Below, piece after piece: positions 17,350 to 26,335 of a DNA stretch of 64,000 nt (the first letter of the stretch is position 1; each line of letters opens with the position of its first letter). Source of the DNA: an uncultured Prevotella sp. GTDB lineage: Bacteria > Bacteroidota > Bacteroidia > Bacteroidales > Bacteroidaceae. A model generated the notes under the pieces. That model did no database searches. It was not told the DNA's origin and saw only the letters and a list, made by a program, of their open reading frames with translations. The translations under genes and the position numbers were made by a program. The stretch is taken from contig NZ_CAMJFM010000005.1 in NCBI RefSeq assembly GCF_946404925.1, forward strand, positions 44,885-108,884, read 5' to 3'.

Positions 17350-18699
17350 ATGAAGAAAACTCTTTTCCTGACAATAGCTTTGTGCCTGTGCGCCGTATTT
17401 GGCGTGCGGGCACAGGTTGTGAAAAACGGCACCAAGTGGTGGGACGGCAAGGCGCTCTATACAGCCACCGTCGACAAGGAAGGTGACGTGGTGATGAACG
17501 GCATTACCCAGGCCGATGGCAACAAGAAGTTCTGCCTATCGAAAGCCGATGCCGCTGGATTGTATTATCTCACTAAAGATAACCCCGATGCCGTGATGCC
17601 CGTAAATGGCAACATGGGTAGCAAGGTGATGTTGGTGCGCGAGGGTAGTAACACCTTCCTCCGCATACTGAACCGCAAAAGGGAGGTGACCCATCAGTTG
17701 GAGCTCACCACCAAGACGCTGGCCGAACTACGCCCGCTGGAGGATGAGCGCAACTTTGCTGAAGGCCCTGAGTATAATCAGGACTTGAAGGAACTTGTGG
17801 ATGGCGACTATATGGCAGGTGGCTTGGCCGATGACGGCCGCGGTCCCGAAGAGATTGACGGCGTGGCCACATGGACCGTGAACACCGCCCGCGAGTTTAT
17901 CAACGCGCTGGGTAGCGATCGCACCATCGTATTGGCCGAAGACGCCCACATCAATCTCTCGGATATATTGGAGATCCAGAAGGCGTTTGAGGGTTACGCT
18001 GACCGCCGTTGGGGTATGCAGGCTAGTGATTTGGTCGGCTCGAAATCGCTGATTGTAAGCGAGCCTGAGACCGATGGACAACAGCTGGCCTTAGTCAATA
18101 TGTCGAACCTGAAGATTAAGGGCACACGCAACTCGAGCATCGAGGTTAATCCGCGTTATGCCTTCTGTCTCAGGTTTGTGAATTGTGCCAATTGCTCGGT
18201 CGAGAACCTCACCATCGGACACACCGTGGGTGGTTTCTGTTCAGGAGGTGTGATTGGCGTAGAGCAGTCGAGCGTTATTGTGAAGGATTGCGACCTGTAT
18301 GGTTGCGGTACTTACGGACTTGATCTCCGCGATACCTATGGCTTCCAGCTCATCAACTCTACCGTGCACGATTGCACCTATGGCATCATGCAGATGAACA
18401 ACTGCACCCTGACATCGTTTGAGCGTTGCGACTTCTTCAACAATCGCGAGTACGGCTTGATAGAAGGTTGGGGCAACAACGGCGTGAAGTTCGACGATTG
18501 CCGTTTCTTCGCCAACTGGGGCGATTCGCAGCTCTTCTTCTTCGACTCGGTATTCTCGCTGATTAACTGTAAGATTTATCACCCCAAGCAGAATCTGGGT
18601 ACGATGGACAAGAGTGTAAACCGTGGTTCGAAGTTTATCGACAACCCGCTTGACACCAGTATAACCAGTCGTGGCGTAGGTCCCGACCAAAACAAGTAA
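17350..18699 (+). CDS. Secreted right-handed parallel beta-helix protein
   Basis: The ORF track starts at 17305 inside the upstream gene. The ATG at 17350 (MKKTLFLTIALCLCAVFGVRA) gives a clean signal peptide and 449 aa, and lies 7 nt after the TMEM43-family stop. The N-terminal third is unrecognised. From about residue 190 the chain shows pectate-lyase-like parallel beta-helix repeats (VKDCDLYGCGTYGLDLRDT; LINSTVHDCTYGIMQMNN). No lyase or hydrolase active site is recognisable, so it may be a binding or structural beta-helix. It is probably co-translated with its neighbours, as the following gene begins 2 nt after the stop. Confidence 0.75.
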   Translation: MKKTLFLTIALCLCAVFGVRAQVVKNGTKWWDGKALYTATVDKEGDVVMNGITQADGNKKFCLSKADAAGLYYLTKDNPDAVMPVNGNMGSKVMLVREGSNTFLRILNRKREVTHQLELTTKTLAELRPLEDERNFAEGPEYNQDLKELVDGDYMAGGLADDGRGPEEIDGVATWTVNTAREFINALGSDRTIVLAEDAHINLSDILEIQKAFEGYADRRWGMQASDLVGSKSLIVSEPETDGQQLALVNMSNLKIKGTRNSSIEVNPRYAFCLRFVNCANCSVENLTIGHTVGGFCSGGVIGVEQSSVIVKDCDLYGCGTYGLDLRDTYGFQLINSTVHDCTYGIMQMNNCTLTSFERCDFFNNREYGLIEGWGNNGVKFDDCRFFANWGDSQLFFFDSVFSLINCKIYHPKQNLGTMDKSVNRGSKFIDNPLDTSITSRGVGPDQNK

Positions 18700-18701
18700 G
18701 T

Positions 18702-19934
18702 ATGAAGAAACTATTGATCATAGCAATATGCGCCGTAGGCATGATGATGGCTTGCACCAATAATGGCAAGACCGGTGCCGGCGATGGCGTTGACAGCGAC
18801 TCGGTGGCTATCGACTCGATGGCGCTGGTGGAGGAGATTGATACCACCCCCAAGCCCATTTTTGTCTATATCCACAACCCCAAGGACATCATGCTGCTCT
18901 ACGACTCTGAGGACTCGCTGGAGCAAGACTTCCGCCGCAATCGCGCCTTGTACACCAAACTCATCAACGGTGAGAATAAGTGCCTGGGCGTGACGTGTAT
19001 TGGCGAGCAGTTGTACGATCCCGATGGCGACCCAGCCACACGCGGCCAGATTCATGGTCGTGAGGATATACCCGCCGCTGGACTTCAGTTTGCATTTACC
19101 GACCAGAAGTTCAATGCGCGCAACATGGGCGGCATGTATGTAGTGGTGGCCGATGAGTATCTGGCATCTCGCAAACTCATAGATATGGGCCATATAGACG
19201 ATAACCGCCCTTTGCCAAAGGATGTTGTTAAGAAGCTGGAGGCCGAGTATAAGATGAAGACCAGCCGCTCGATACTCTCAAAGAAGGGCAACAAGTACAG
19301 CTACGGCATACTGCAGTTTGCGGGCAAATACAGAACCGTGAAGGAGGGTGGCGAGAAGTACGACAAGTGCTTGGCGCTCGAGGTGATTACCGATGGCGAC
19401 AAGGTGTACTCGGTGCCCGTTGAGGGTTACATCATCGATGGTCAGCCCACGTGGCATGCCGATGATGATGGCGAGTATTACAACAGCGACGTCACCCTGT
19501 TCGAGGGTCCCGATAGCACGCTTGAGGCTACCTTCATCAAGTGGGCTCCCGAGAGTTGTACCACGGGTATGTTCTACGTTCGCGATGGCAAGATGACGCG
19601 CCAGATTTACGTGGTCTACCAAGCGCTGAATGATGAAGACGAGCCCCTGTGGCGTAAGGACATCGCCCAGATGACCAAGCTCTACGAGGCTTTCTCGGCT
19701 CAGAACAAGAAGTATAAGTTCTGCAAGTATCGCTGGATTGACATCGACGACGACAACAAGACGGAGATGTGGCTGCGAGCTGAAGACGATAAGCATGGCG
19801 CCCTGTTTACCAAGGTGGGCGGCAAGTGGAAGCTGATAGCCGTAGAGGATGGCGCCGGTAATACACTCGACGAGTTGCTGCCAGAGGGAATCTCCATCTG
19901 GTGGAGAGATTTTGACGAAAAACAAAAGAAATAA
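18702..19934 (+). CDS. Lipoprotein of unknown function
   Basis: The 410-aa protein has a lipobox at MMMAC followed by TNNGKTGAGDGVDSDS, a low-complexity Asp/Ser linker. The remainder looks globular, with an IDIDDDNKTEMWLRAED segment that resembles Ca-binding or FG-GAP-like loops but is not diagnostic. It is separated by 2 nt from the beta-helix gene and by 6 nt from the AAA+ gene, so it belongs to the same unit. No characterised family is recognised. Confidence 0.6.
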   Translation: MKKLLIIAICAVGMMMACTNNGKTGAGDGVDSDSVAIDSMALVEEIDTTPKPIFVYIHNPKDIMLLYDSEDSLEQDFRRNRALYTKLINGENKCLGVTCIGEQLYDPDGDPATRGQIHGREDIPAAGLQFAFTDQKFNARNMGGMYVVVADEYLASRKLIDMGHIDDNRPLPKDVVKKLEAEYKMKTSRSILSKKGNKYSYGILQFAGKYRTVKEGGEKYDKCLALEVITDGDKVYSVPVEGYIIDGQPTWHADDDGEYYNSDVTLFEGPDSTLEATFIKWAPESCTTGMFYVRDGKMTRQIYVVYQALNDEDEPLWRKDIAQMTKLYEAFSAQNKKYKFCKYRWIDIDDDNKTEMWLRAEDDKHGALFTKVGGKWKLIAVEDGAGNTLDELLPEGISIWWRDFDEKQKK

Positions 19935-19940
19935 ACAGAT

Positions 19941-20972
19941 ATGGATTTTAAGGAATTTACATCGAAGTTTTTAAAAGGTTGCGGATGCTTGAGCGTTGGT
20001 ACTTTTCTGCTGGTGATTATCATCGGTATCTTTGCGCCCGATCCAAGCGATGAGGAAGTAGAGAAGTTGAAGAAAGAGCTGAACGAGCGAGTTGAGAGCG
20101 AGAAAACCCAGCAAGACTCGGTAGTAGTAAACGATGTGCTGGAGGGCGACCCCTATCAGGAGCTCGACGACCTGATCGGATTGGGTAGTGTGAAGGAAGA
20201 GGTGCGCTCGCTGGCTAACTTCGTAAGACTGCAGAAGGAGCGCGAGGCCAAGGGATTGAAGACCGCCAAGGTGTCATACCATCTGGTGTTTTACGGATCG
20301 CCTGGTACCGGTAAGACCACCGTGGCCCGTATCGTGGGCCGCATCTATAAGGATCTGGGCGTGCTCAAGAGAGGTCACACCGTAGAGACCGACCGTGCCG
20401 GACTCTGTGGTCAGTATGTAGGTCAGACCGGTCCTAAGACCGACTCGGTCATCGCCAAGGCGCTCGATGGCGTGCTGTTTATCGACGAGGCCTACTCGCT
20501 GGTTCCCGAGGCTGGTGCAGGCAACGACTACGGTCAGGAGGCCATCTCTACCATCCTGAAGCGTATGGAGGACTATCGCGACCGACTCGTAGTGATTGTG
20601 GCTGGTTATAAGGGCGAGATGCAGCGATTCATCGACTCTAACCCCGGACTCCAGTCGCGCTTTAATCGCTACATCGATTTCCCCGACTACTCGGGCGGCG
20701 AGCTTAGCGACATCTTCAAGATGTATATGAAGAAGAATCAGTACACCCTCTCTGCCGAGGCTGAGAAGTATCTGAAGGAGCGTTTCGAATATGCTGTGGC
20801 CCATAAGGACCGCAACTTTGGTAACGCCCGTTACGCCCGCAACGTGTTCGAGAAGAGTATTCAGGCTCAGGCCAACCGCTTGGCTAACGAGAAGAATCTG
20901 GATAAGGATAAATTGACCGAACTCACCGTCGACGACCTGAAGGGTGGATTCTCATCGCGCTCTAATATATAA
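19941..20972 (+). CDS. Membrane-anchored CbbX/SpoVK-like AAA+ ATPase
   Basis: The 343-aa protein has one N-terminal membrane helix (about residues 13-32, GCGCLSVGTFLLVIIIGIF), a short charged linker, and a CbbX/SpoVK-type AAA+ domain. Walker A is GSPGTGKT (119-126) and Walker B is GVLFIDEAYSLV (about 177-186). A sensor/arginine-finger region reads LQSRFNRYIDFPDY. CbbX-type ATPases remodel partner proteins as hexameric rings; this one would act at the membrane. It is the last gene of the TMEM43/beta-helix/lipoprotein run, which suggests that it acts on those envelope proteins. That link is inference. Confidence 0.85.
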   Translation: MDFKEFTSKFLKGCGCLSVGTFLLVIIIGIFAPDPSDEEVEKLKKELNERVESEKTQQDSVVVNDVLEGDPYQELDDLIGLGSVKEEVRSLANFVRLQKEREAKGLKTAKVSYHLVFYGSPGTGKTTVARIVGRIYKDLGVLKRGHTVETDRAGLCGQYVGQTGPKTDSVIAKALDGVLFIDEAYSLVPEAGAGNDYGQEAISTILKRMEDYRDRLVVIVAGYKGEMQRFIDSNPGLQSRFNRYIDFPDYSGGELSDIFKMYMKKNQYTLSAEAEKYLKERFEYAVAHKDRNFGNARYARNVFEKSIQAQANRLANEKNLDKDKLTELTVDDLKGGFSSRSNI

Positions 20973-20988
20973 TAAATAGGTGTAGCCG

Positions 20989-21957
20989 ATGAGCAAGAGG
21001 ATGATAACGATATTAGGGCCAACGGCTTCGGGCAAAACGCCCGTAGCCGCCCATTTGGCCGCCCAGATCGGTGGAGAAATCATCTCCGCCGACTCGCGCC
21101 AAGTATATCGCCGCATGGACTTGGGAACAGGAAAAGACTTGGCCGATTATAGATTAAATATTAAAAATGAAACATTCTTGGACAAGCCAAGCGGCAAAGC
21201 CGAGCGAAATATTCGTTATCATCTTATTGACATTTGCGAACCTGGAACAAAATATAATCTGTTTCAGTATCAGCAGGACTTTTTCGATGCCTATCAAGAC
21301 ATACAGAGTAGGGGAGCAGTACCCATTCTGTGTGGCGGAACGGGCCTTTATATCGAGGCCGTGCTCAAGGGCTACAAGCTCTCGCCCGTGCCTCAGAACC
21401 AAGCACTCCGTGATAGCTTAGAGGGCAAGTCGCTCCCTGAGCTCACCAAGATGCTTGAAGACCTCAAGGCCAAGACGGGCACGAATATGCACAACACCAC
21501 CGATGTTGACTCGTGCCAACGCGCCATCCGCGCCATCGAGATCGAGACGTATAATCTCGAAAACCCCGTGCCGCGTCGCGAGTTGCCGCCCGTCGATTCG
21601 CTCATCATCGGTATCGACATCGACCGCGAGTTGCGTCGTGAAAAAATCACCCGCCGCCTCAAGGCCCGACTTGACGAGGGAATGGTCGACGAAGTGCGCC
21701 ATTTGCTCGACGAAGGCATCGCGCCCGAAGACCTGATTTACTACGGATTAGAGTATAAATTCTTGACAGAATACATTACCGGACAGCTCACTTACGACGA
21801 GATGTTCAGTCGCCTCGAAATAGCCATTCATCAGTTTGCCAAGCGCCAGATGACGTGGTTCCGCGGCATGGAGCGCCGTGGCTTCACCATCCATTGGATT
21901 GACGCCACCCTACCCATGGAGGCGAAGATAAATGAAATCTTAAAGCTCTATGTTTAA
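20989..21957 (+). CDS. miaA: tRNA dimethylallyltransferase
   Basis: The 322-aa enzyme transfers a dimethylallyl group to N6 of A37 in tRNAs reading UNN codons. P-loop GPTASGKT (10-17), SADSRQVYRRMDLGTGK, and the late FAKRQMTWFRGME motif are present. Residues about 55-74 (RLNIKNETFLDKPSGKAERN) form an extra segment before the conserved IRYHLIDI. The DNA for its first part is a run of ATTAAAN-type heptamers like those found between genes. The stop codon is itself inside another heptamer array. It lies 16 nt after the AAA+ gene and may be read from the same transcript. Confidence 0.95.
   Translation: MSKRMITILGPTASGKTPVAAHLAAQIGGEIISADSRQVYRRMDLGTGKDLADYRLNIKNETFLDKPSGKAERNIRYHLIDICEPGTKYNLFQYQQDFFDAYQDIQSRGAVPILCGGTGLYIEAVLKGYKLSPVPQNQALRDSLEGKSLPELTKMLEDLKAKTGTNMHNTTDVDSCQRAIRAIEIETYNLENPVPRRELPPVDSLIIGIDIDRELRREKITRRLKARLDEGMVDEVRHLLDEGIAPEDLIYYGLEYKFLTEYITGQLTYDEMFSRLEIAIHQFAKRQMTWFRGMERRGFTIHWIDATLPMEAKINEILKLYV
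21146..21173. repeat. Heptamer-like array inside miaA
   Basis: Four consecutive 7-mers, ATTATAG, ATTAAAT, ATTAAAA, ATGAAAC, resemble the ATTAAAC array at 26303. They encode DYRLNIKNET. Confidence 0.6.
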
Positions 21958-21970
21958 TGTTTAATGTTTA
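21950..21970. repeat. Three ATGTTTA heptamers over the miaA stop codon
   Basis: Three perfect copies of ATGTTTA. The miaA stop TAA is at 21955-21957, inside the array. Cyclically this is the reverse complement of the ATTAAAC unit at 26303. Confidence 0.9.
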
Positions 21971-21980
21971 ATATATACCG

Positions 21981-22919
21981 ATGGCAGTAGAATCAACAAG
22001 ATGGGGCATACTTTATTGCCCAAAGACAGGATTCCTCTACAACCCGCAGAAGCGTTGGGAGAAGATTCAGAAGGTGCTCGACGAGCGCCATGTGCTTTAC
22101 GACTTTGTGCAGAGCGAAACCGCCGATAGTGTGGAGCGACTCGTCAAGATGATGATAACGAATGGCTACAAGACCATCGTCATCGTGGGAGGCGACTCGG
22201 CCCTTAACGATGCCGTTAACTGCCTGATGATGGAAGAGAAAGCCATTCGCGAAGAAATAGCCCTGGGCGTTATCCCCAATGGTGTGCTCAACGACTTCGC
22301 CAAGTTCTGGGATTTCGATGGCGACGAGATCGAACAGACCATCGATTGGCTCATGCAGCGCCGCATCCGTAAAATCGATTTGGGCTGCATTCGCTATACC
22401 AACAAGAAGGGCGACAAATGCCATCGTTATTTCTTGAATTGTATTAACATTGGCCTCACCGCCGACATCATGAATCTGCGCCGCCAGACGCGCCGTCTTT
22501 TCGGCTCTCACACCCTGGCTTTCATCGTGTCGGTATTCGTCATGCTGTTCCACCGCATGGAGTATAAGATGAAGCTCAAAATCAATAGCGACGTCATCGA
22601 TCGCAAGGTGATGACGGTGTGCATTGGTTCGGGCCCCGGCTACGGCCAAACCCCTAATGCAGTGCCTTATAACGGCATGCTCGACGTATCGGTGGTGTAT
22701 CACCCCGAGGTGGTTCAGCTCATCGAGGGCTTGTGGCTGTTGGTGGCCGGCCGCTTCCTCAATCACCGTAGTGTGCACCCCTATCGCACCAAGGAGGTCG
22801 AGGTGGAATATGCCAAGAAAGCCATCGTAGGTATCGACGGCCGACTGATGAAAACACCCGTGGGTAGCTACAAGATAAATGTAGAACAAGAGGTTGTAAA
22901 TTTTTTGATACCAAGTTGA
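21981..22919 (+). CDS. Diacylglycerol/lipid kinase family protein
   Basis: The 312-aa protein has a DAGK catalytic-type N-terminal domain (YNPQKRWEKIQKVLDE; IVIVGGDSALNDAVNCLM) and the C-terminal beta-sandwich of YegS-like lipid kinases (CIGSGPGYGQTPNAVPYNGMLDVSVV; VGIDGRLM). The nucleotide-binding motif reads GGDSALND instead of the usual GGDGTLNE. The first three residues are kept but the following Gly is Ser. It should phosphorylate a lipid at the inner membrane; the substrate is unknown. It is followed by a terminator. Confidence 0.8.
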   Translation: MAVESTRWGILYCPKTGFLYNPQKRWEKIQKVLDERHVLYDFVQSETADSVERLVKMMITNGYKTIVIVGGDSALNDAVNCLMMEEKAIREEIALGVIPNGVLNDFAKFWDFDGDEIEQTIDWLMQRRIRKIDLGCIRYTNKKGDKCHRYFLNCINIGLTADIMNLRRQTRRLFGSHTLAFIVSVFVMLFHRMEYKMKLKINSDVIDRKVMTVCIGSGPGYGQTPNAVPYNGMLDVSVVYHPEVVQLIEGLWLLVAGRFLNHRSVHPYRTKEVEVEYAKKAIVGIDGRLMKTPVGSYKINVEQEVVNFLIPS

Positions 22920-22925
22920 TAAAAT

Positions 22926-22957
22926 GGGGCTCGCAATTGTTGCGGGCCTCTTCTTTT
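22926..22957 (+). terminator. Intrinsic terminator after the lipid kinase gene
   Basis: Stem GGGGCTCGCAA / TTGCGGGCCTC around a short loop, followed by TTCTTTT. Confidence 0.75.
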
Positions 22958-23015
22958 AATTACCAATAAATGTTAAATATCCTTTGCAAAACCTTGTTTT
23001 ATGCGGATTTTTTCC

Positions 23016-23023
23016 TACCTTTG
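23016..23023 (+). promoter_or_regulatory. -7 box for the glycogen operon
   Basis: TACCTTTG with a TTG 19 nt upstream (22994-22996), 50 nt before the debranching enzyme start. Confidence 0.7.
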
Positions 23024-23073
23024 GAAAATCAAAACTAATATTCACTAATAATAAATACCTTTAGACAGGAACT

Positions 23074-25023
23074 ATGAGCTATCTACGATTAGAGAAAGCC
23101 GTGATGACTAACCTGCAGGACAGTCTCCGCCGTGAGTTCCTCCGAACCAACCGTTCGGGCGCATATAGCAGCTCTACACTTGTAGACTGCAACACGCGTA
23201 AGTACCACGGATTACTGGTAGTTCCCGTACCCGAGCTCGACGATGAGAACCATGTGCTCTTGTCATCGCTCGATTGTACGGTTATCCAGCACGGAGCCGA
23301 GTTCAACCTCGGTCTGCACAAGTATCAGGGCAACAATTTCAGTCCTAACGGACACAAGTACATTCGTGAGTACGATGCCACCGAAGTGCCTACTACTACT
23401 TATCGTGTTGGTGGTGTTATTTTAAAGAAGGAGATAGTCTTCCAGCACTACGAAGACCGCATCCTGATTCGTTATACATTGGTCGATGCCCACTCAGCCA
23501 CCACGCTGCGTTTCCGTCCGTTCCTGGCCTTCCGTTCGGTTCGCCAGTTCACCCACGAGAACTCTACGGCAAGTCGCGAGTACTCTGAGGTCGACAATGG
23601 CATCAAGACCTGTATGTATGCCGGCTACCCCGATCTCTACATGCAGTTCTCCAAGAAAAACGAGTTCATCTTCATGCCCGACTGGTATCGCGGCATAGAG
23701 TATCCCAAGGAGCAGGAGCGTGGTTATGCCTCTAACGAGGACCTCTACGTGCCCGGCTATTTCGAGATGCCTATCAAGAAGGGCGAGAGCATTATCTTTG
23801 CCGCTTCTACCTCGCAGACCAAGACTTCGGGCCTCAAGAAACTCTTCGACGAGGAGGTGGCCGACCGCGTGCCACGCGATAACTTCTACCATTGTCTGGT
23901 TACCGCCGCCCACCAGTTCCACCGCAAGGAGCGCAACAAGGACCGCTACCTCATGGCGGGCTATCCTTGGTTCAAGTGCCGCGCCCGCGACACGTTTATC
24001 GCCCTGCCCGGATTGACACTTGCCATTGGCGAGATCGATTACTTCGAGAAGGTGATGCAGACCAGCGAGCGCGCCCTGCGCGAGTTTATGGCCGGCAAAC
24101 CCAGCTCGGGCAAGATCTACGAGATTGAGCAGCCCGATGTGCCCCTGTGGGCCGTATGGGCCATGCAGCAGTACGCCAAGGAGGTGGGCCGCGACAAGTG
24201 CTACGAGATGTACGGCAAGCTGCTGCAGGATATTATCAAGTATATCCTGGACGGCAAGCATCCTAACCTGCGTCTTGATGACAACGGACTGCTATATAGC
24301 AATGGTCGCGACAAGGCTGTGACCTGGATGAACTCTACGGCCAACGGCAAACCAGTAGTGCCACGTTCGGGCTACATCGTAGAGTTTAATGCCCTGTGGT
24401 ACAATGCCCTGAAGTTCAGCGCCCTCATGGCCAGCGAGAAGGGCGATGTAAAGGGCGCCGCCACCATCGAGACACTCGCCGCCCAGGTTAAGGACTCGTT
24501 TGTTGAGACATTCGTCAACGAGTACGGCTATCTGCTCGACTATGTCGATGGTACCATGATGGATTGGAGCGTTCGCCCAAACATGATATTTGCTGTAGCA
24601 TTCGACTACTCGCCGCTCTCTCAGCAGCAGATGAAGAGTGTGGTTGATATATGTACACGCGAGTTGCTCACACCAAAGGGACTCCGCTCGCTCTCACCAA
24701 AGAGTGGCGGTTATAACCCTATCTATGTGGGGCCGCAGACTCAGCGCGATTACGCCTACCATCAGGGCACCGCATGGCCTTGGTTGGGCGGATTCTATAT
24801 GGAGGCATGCCTCAAGCTCTACAAGCGTTCGCGCCTCAGTTTCATCGAGCGCCAGCTGGTGGGCTATGAAGACGAGATGGACTATCACGCTATCGGCACC
24901 ATCTCTGAGCTATTCGATGGTAACCCGCCATTCCACGGTCGTGGAGCCATGTCGTTTGCTATGAACGTGGCCGAGATTCTGCGCACGCTTAAGTTGATGG
25001 AAAAGTATTCATATCAAAAGTAA
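23074..25023 (+). CDS. Glycogen debranching enzyme (amylo-alpha-1,6-glucosidase type)
   Basis: The 649-aa protein has the GDE_N domain (SGAYSSSTLVDCNTRKYHGLLV) followed by the (alpha/alpha)6 GDE_C domain. The latter includes GYPWFKCRARDTFIALPGL, KAVTWMNS and RSGYIVEFNALWYNALK, then YHQGTAWPWLGGF. It should remove alpha-1,6 branches from glycogen or limit dextrin in the cytoplasm; no signal peptide is present. It is the first gene of a three-enzyme glycogen operon with a GT4 glycosyltransferase and a GH57 protein, a conserved Bacteroidetes arrangement. The start is supported by an upstream purine-rich AGGA. Confidence 0.92.
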   Translation: MSYLRLEKAVMTNLQDSLRREFLRTNRSGAYSSSTLVDCNTRKYHGLLVVPVPELDDENHVLLSSLDCTVIQHGAEFNLGLHKYQGNNFSPNGHKYIREYDATEVPTTTYRVGGVILKKEIVFQHYEDRILIRYTLVDAHSATTLRFRPFLAFRSVRQFTHENSTASREYSEVDNGIKTCMYAGYPDLYMQFSKKNEFIFMPDWYRGIEYPKEQERGYASNEDLYVPGYFEMPIKKGESIIFAASTSQTKTSGLKKLFDEEVADRVPRDNFYHCLVTAAHQFHRKERNKDRYLMAGYPWFKCRARDTFIALPGLTLAIGEIDYFEKVMQTSERALREFMAGKPSSGKIYEIEQPDVPLWAVWAMQQYAKEVGRDKCYEMYGKLLQDIIKYILDGKHPNLRLDDNGLLYSNGRDKAVTWMNSTANGKPVVPRSGYIVEFNALWYNALKFSALMASEKGDVKGAATIETLAAQVKDSFVETFVNEYGYLLDYVDGTMMDWSVRPNMIFAVAFDYSPLSQQQMKSVVDICTRELLTPKGLRSLSPKSGGYNPIYVGPQTQRDYAYHQGTAWPWLGGFYMEACLKLYKRSRLSFIERQLVGYEDEMDYHAIGTISELFDGNPPFHGRGAMSFAMNVAEILRTLKLMEKYSYQK

Positions 25024-25035
25024 GGAGGGCCAGCT

Positions 25036-26307
25036 ATGAAAGTATTAATGTTTGGATGGGAGTATCCTCCTCACGTATTCGGCGGTCTTGCCACTGCCAA
25101 CTATGGTATCTCTGAGGGCCTCAAGGCTCAGGGCGATATCGAGACGGTGCTTTGCTTGCCTCACCCCTTTGGCGATGAGAGTCAGCATGCGTGCCGCATT
25201 GTGGCTATGAATGCAGTACCTATTGCCTATCGCGATGTAAGCTACGACTATGTTAAGCAGCGTGTGGGCAACATCATGGATCCTGATTACTATTTCAAGC
25301 TCCGTGAGCATATCTATGCCGACTTCAACTATATGAACGTTAACGACCTCGGTGCCATGGAGTTTGCGGGTGGTTATCCCGGCAATCTGCACGAGGAGAT
25401 TAATAATTACTCTATCATTGCAGGTCAGGTGGCCCGTGCCGAGGAGTTCGACATCATCCACGCCCACGATTGGCTCACCTTCCCCGCTGGCATCCACGCC
25501 AAGCAGGTTAGCGGCAAGCCTCTGTGCATCCATGTACACGCCACCGACTTCGACCGCTCGCGTGGTAAAGTTAACCCCACCGTTTACTCTATCGAGAAGA
25601 ACGGTATGGATTGGGCCGATTGCATCATGTGTGTATCCGAGTTGACCCGCCAGACGGTCATCAACCAGTATCATCAGGATCCACGCAAGTGCTTCACCGT
25701 CCACAATGCCGTTTATCCCCTGCCACAGGAGTATCAAGACATTCCTCGCCCCGACCATACGGGCAAGGAGAAGGTGGTTACCTTCCTGGGTCGTATCACC
25801 ATGCAGAAGGGTCCCGAGTACTTTGTCGAGGCCGCTACCATGGTGCTCCACCGCACCCGCAATGTTCGCTTCTGTATGGCAGGTTCGGGCGATATGATGG
25901 ACGCCATGATCCAGCTGGCTGCCGAGCGTGGCATTGCTGATAGGTTCCACTTCCCGGGCTTTATGCGCGGCAAGCAGGTTTACGAGTGCCTCAAGGCCAG
26001 CGATGTATATGTTATGCCTTCAGTGAGCGAGCCGTTCGGTATCTCGCCCCTCGAGGCCATGCAGTGTGGCACGCCGTCCATCATCTCTAAGCAGAGTGGT
26101 TGCGCCGAGATTCTCGACAACTGTATCAAGGTTGATTATTGGGACATCCACGCTCTGGCCGATGCCATCTACTCTATCTGTCACAACGAGTCGCTCTTCA
26201 ACTACCTCAAGGACGAGGGCAAGCGCGAGGTCGACCAGATTACATGGGAGAAGGTGGGCGCCTGGATCCGCACACTCTACCGCCGCACTCTGGGATGGGA
26301 AGATTAA
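25036..26307 (+). CDS. GT4/GT5-like glycosyltransferase of the glycogen operon
   Basis: The 423-aa GT-B-fold glycosyltransferase starts KVLMFGWEYPPHVFGGLA, the GlgA-like N-terminal motif. It continues with HAHDWLTFPAG and, in the C-terminal half, VVTFLGRITMQKGPEYFVEA and MPSVSEPFGISPLEAMQCG, the nucleotide-sugar-binding EX7E region. It likely extends alpha-1,4-glucan using a nucleotide-glucose. An unusually clear Shine-Dalgarno-like GGAGG lies in the 12-nt gap after the debranching gene. This is notable because Bacteroidetes rarely use such sequences. The stop codon lies inside an ATTAAAC heptamer array. Confidence 0.9.
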   Translation: MKVLMFGWEYPPHVFGGLATANYGISEGLKAQGDIETVLCLPHPFGDESQHACRIVAMNAVPIAYRDVSYDYVKQRVGNIMDPDYYFKLREHIYADFNYMNVNDLGAMEFAGGYPGNLHEEINNYSIIAGQVARAEEFDIIHAHDWLTFPAGIHAKQVSGKPLCIHVHATDFDRSRGKVNPTVYSIEKNGMDWADCIMCVSELTRQTVINQYHQDPRKCFTVHNAVYPLPQEYQDIPRPDHTGKEKVVTFLGRITMQKGPEYFVEAATMVLHRTRNVRFCMAGSGDMMDAMIQLAAERGIADRFHFPGFMRGKQVYECLKASDVYVMPSVSEPFGISPLEAMQCGTPSIISKQSGCAEILDNCIKVDYWDIHALADAIYSICHNESLFNYLKDEGKREVDQITWEKVGAWIRTLYRRTLGWED

Positions 26308-26330
26308 ACATTAAACATTAAAGATTAAAA
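26303..26330. repeat. Four ATTAAAN heptamers over the glycosyltransferase stop
   Basis: ATTAAAC, ATTAAAC, ATTAAAG, ATTAAAA in tandem. The upstream gene's TAA (26305-26307) is the start of the array. It fills most of the gap before the GH57 gene. Confidence 0.9.
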
Positions 26331-26335
26331 GCATT

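Noticed and set aside
20989-21957. Frameshifted miaA
   Set aside because: The unusual segment near residues 55-74 is in frame and both flanks match MiaA, so the gene is intact.
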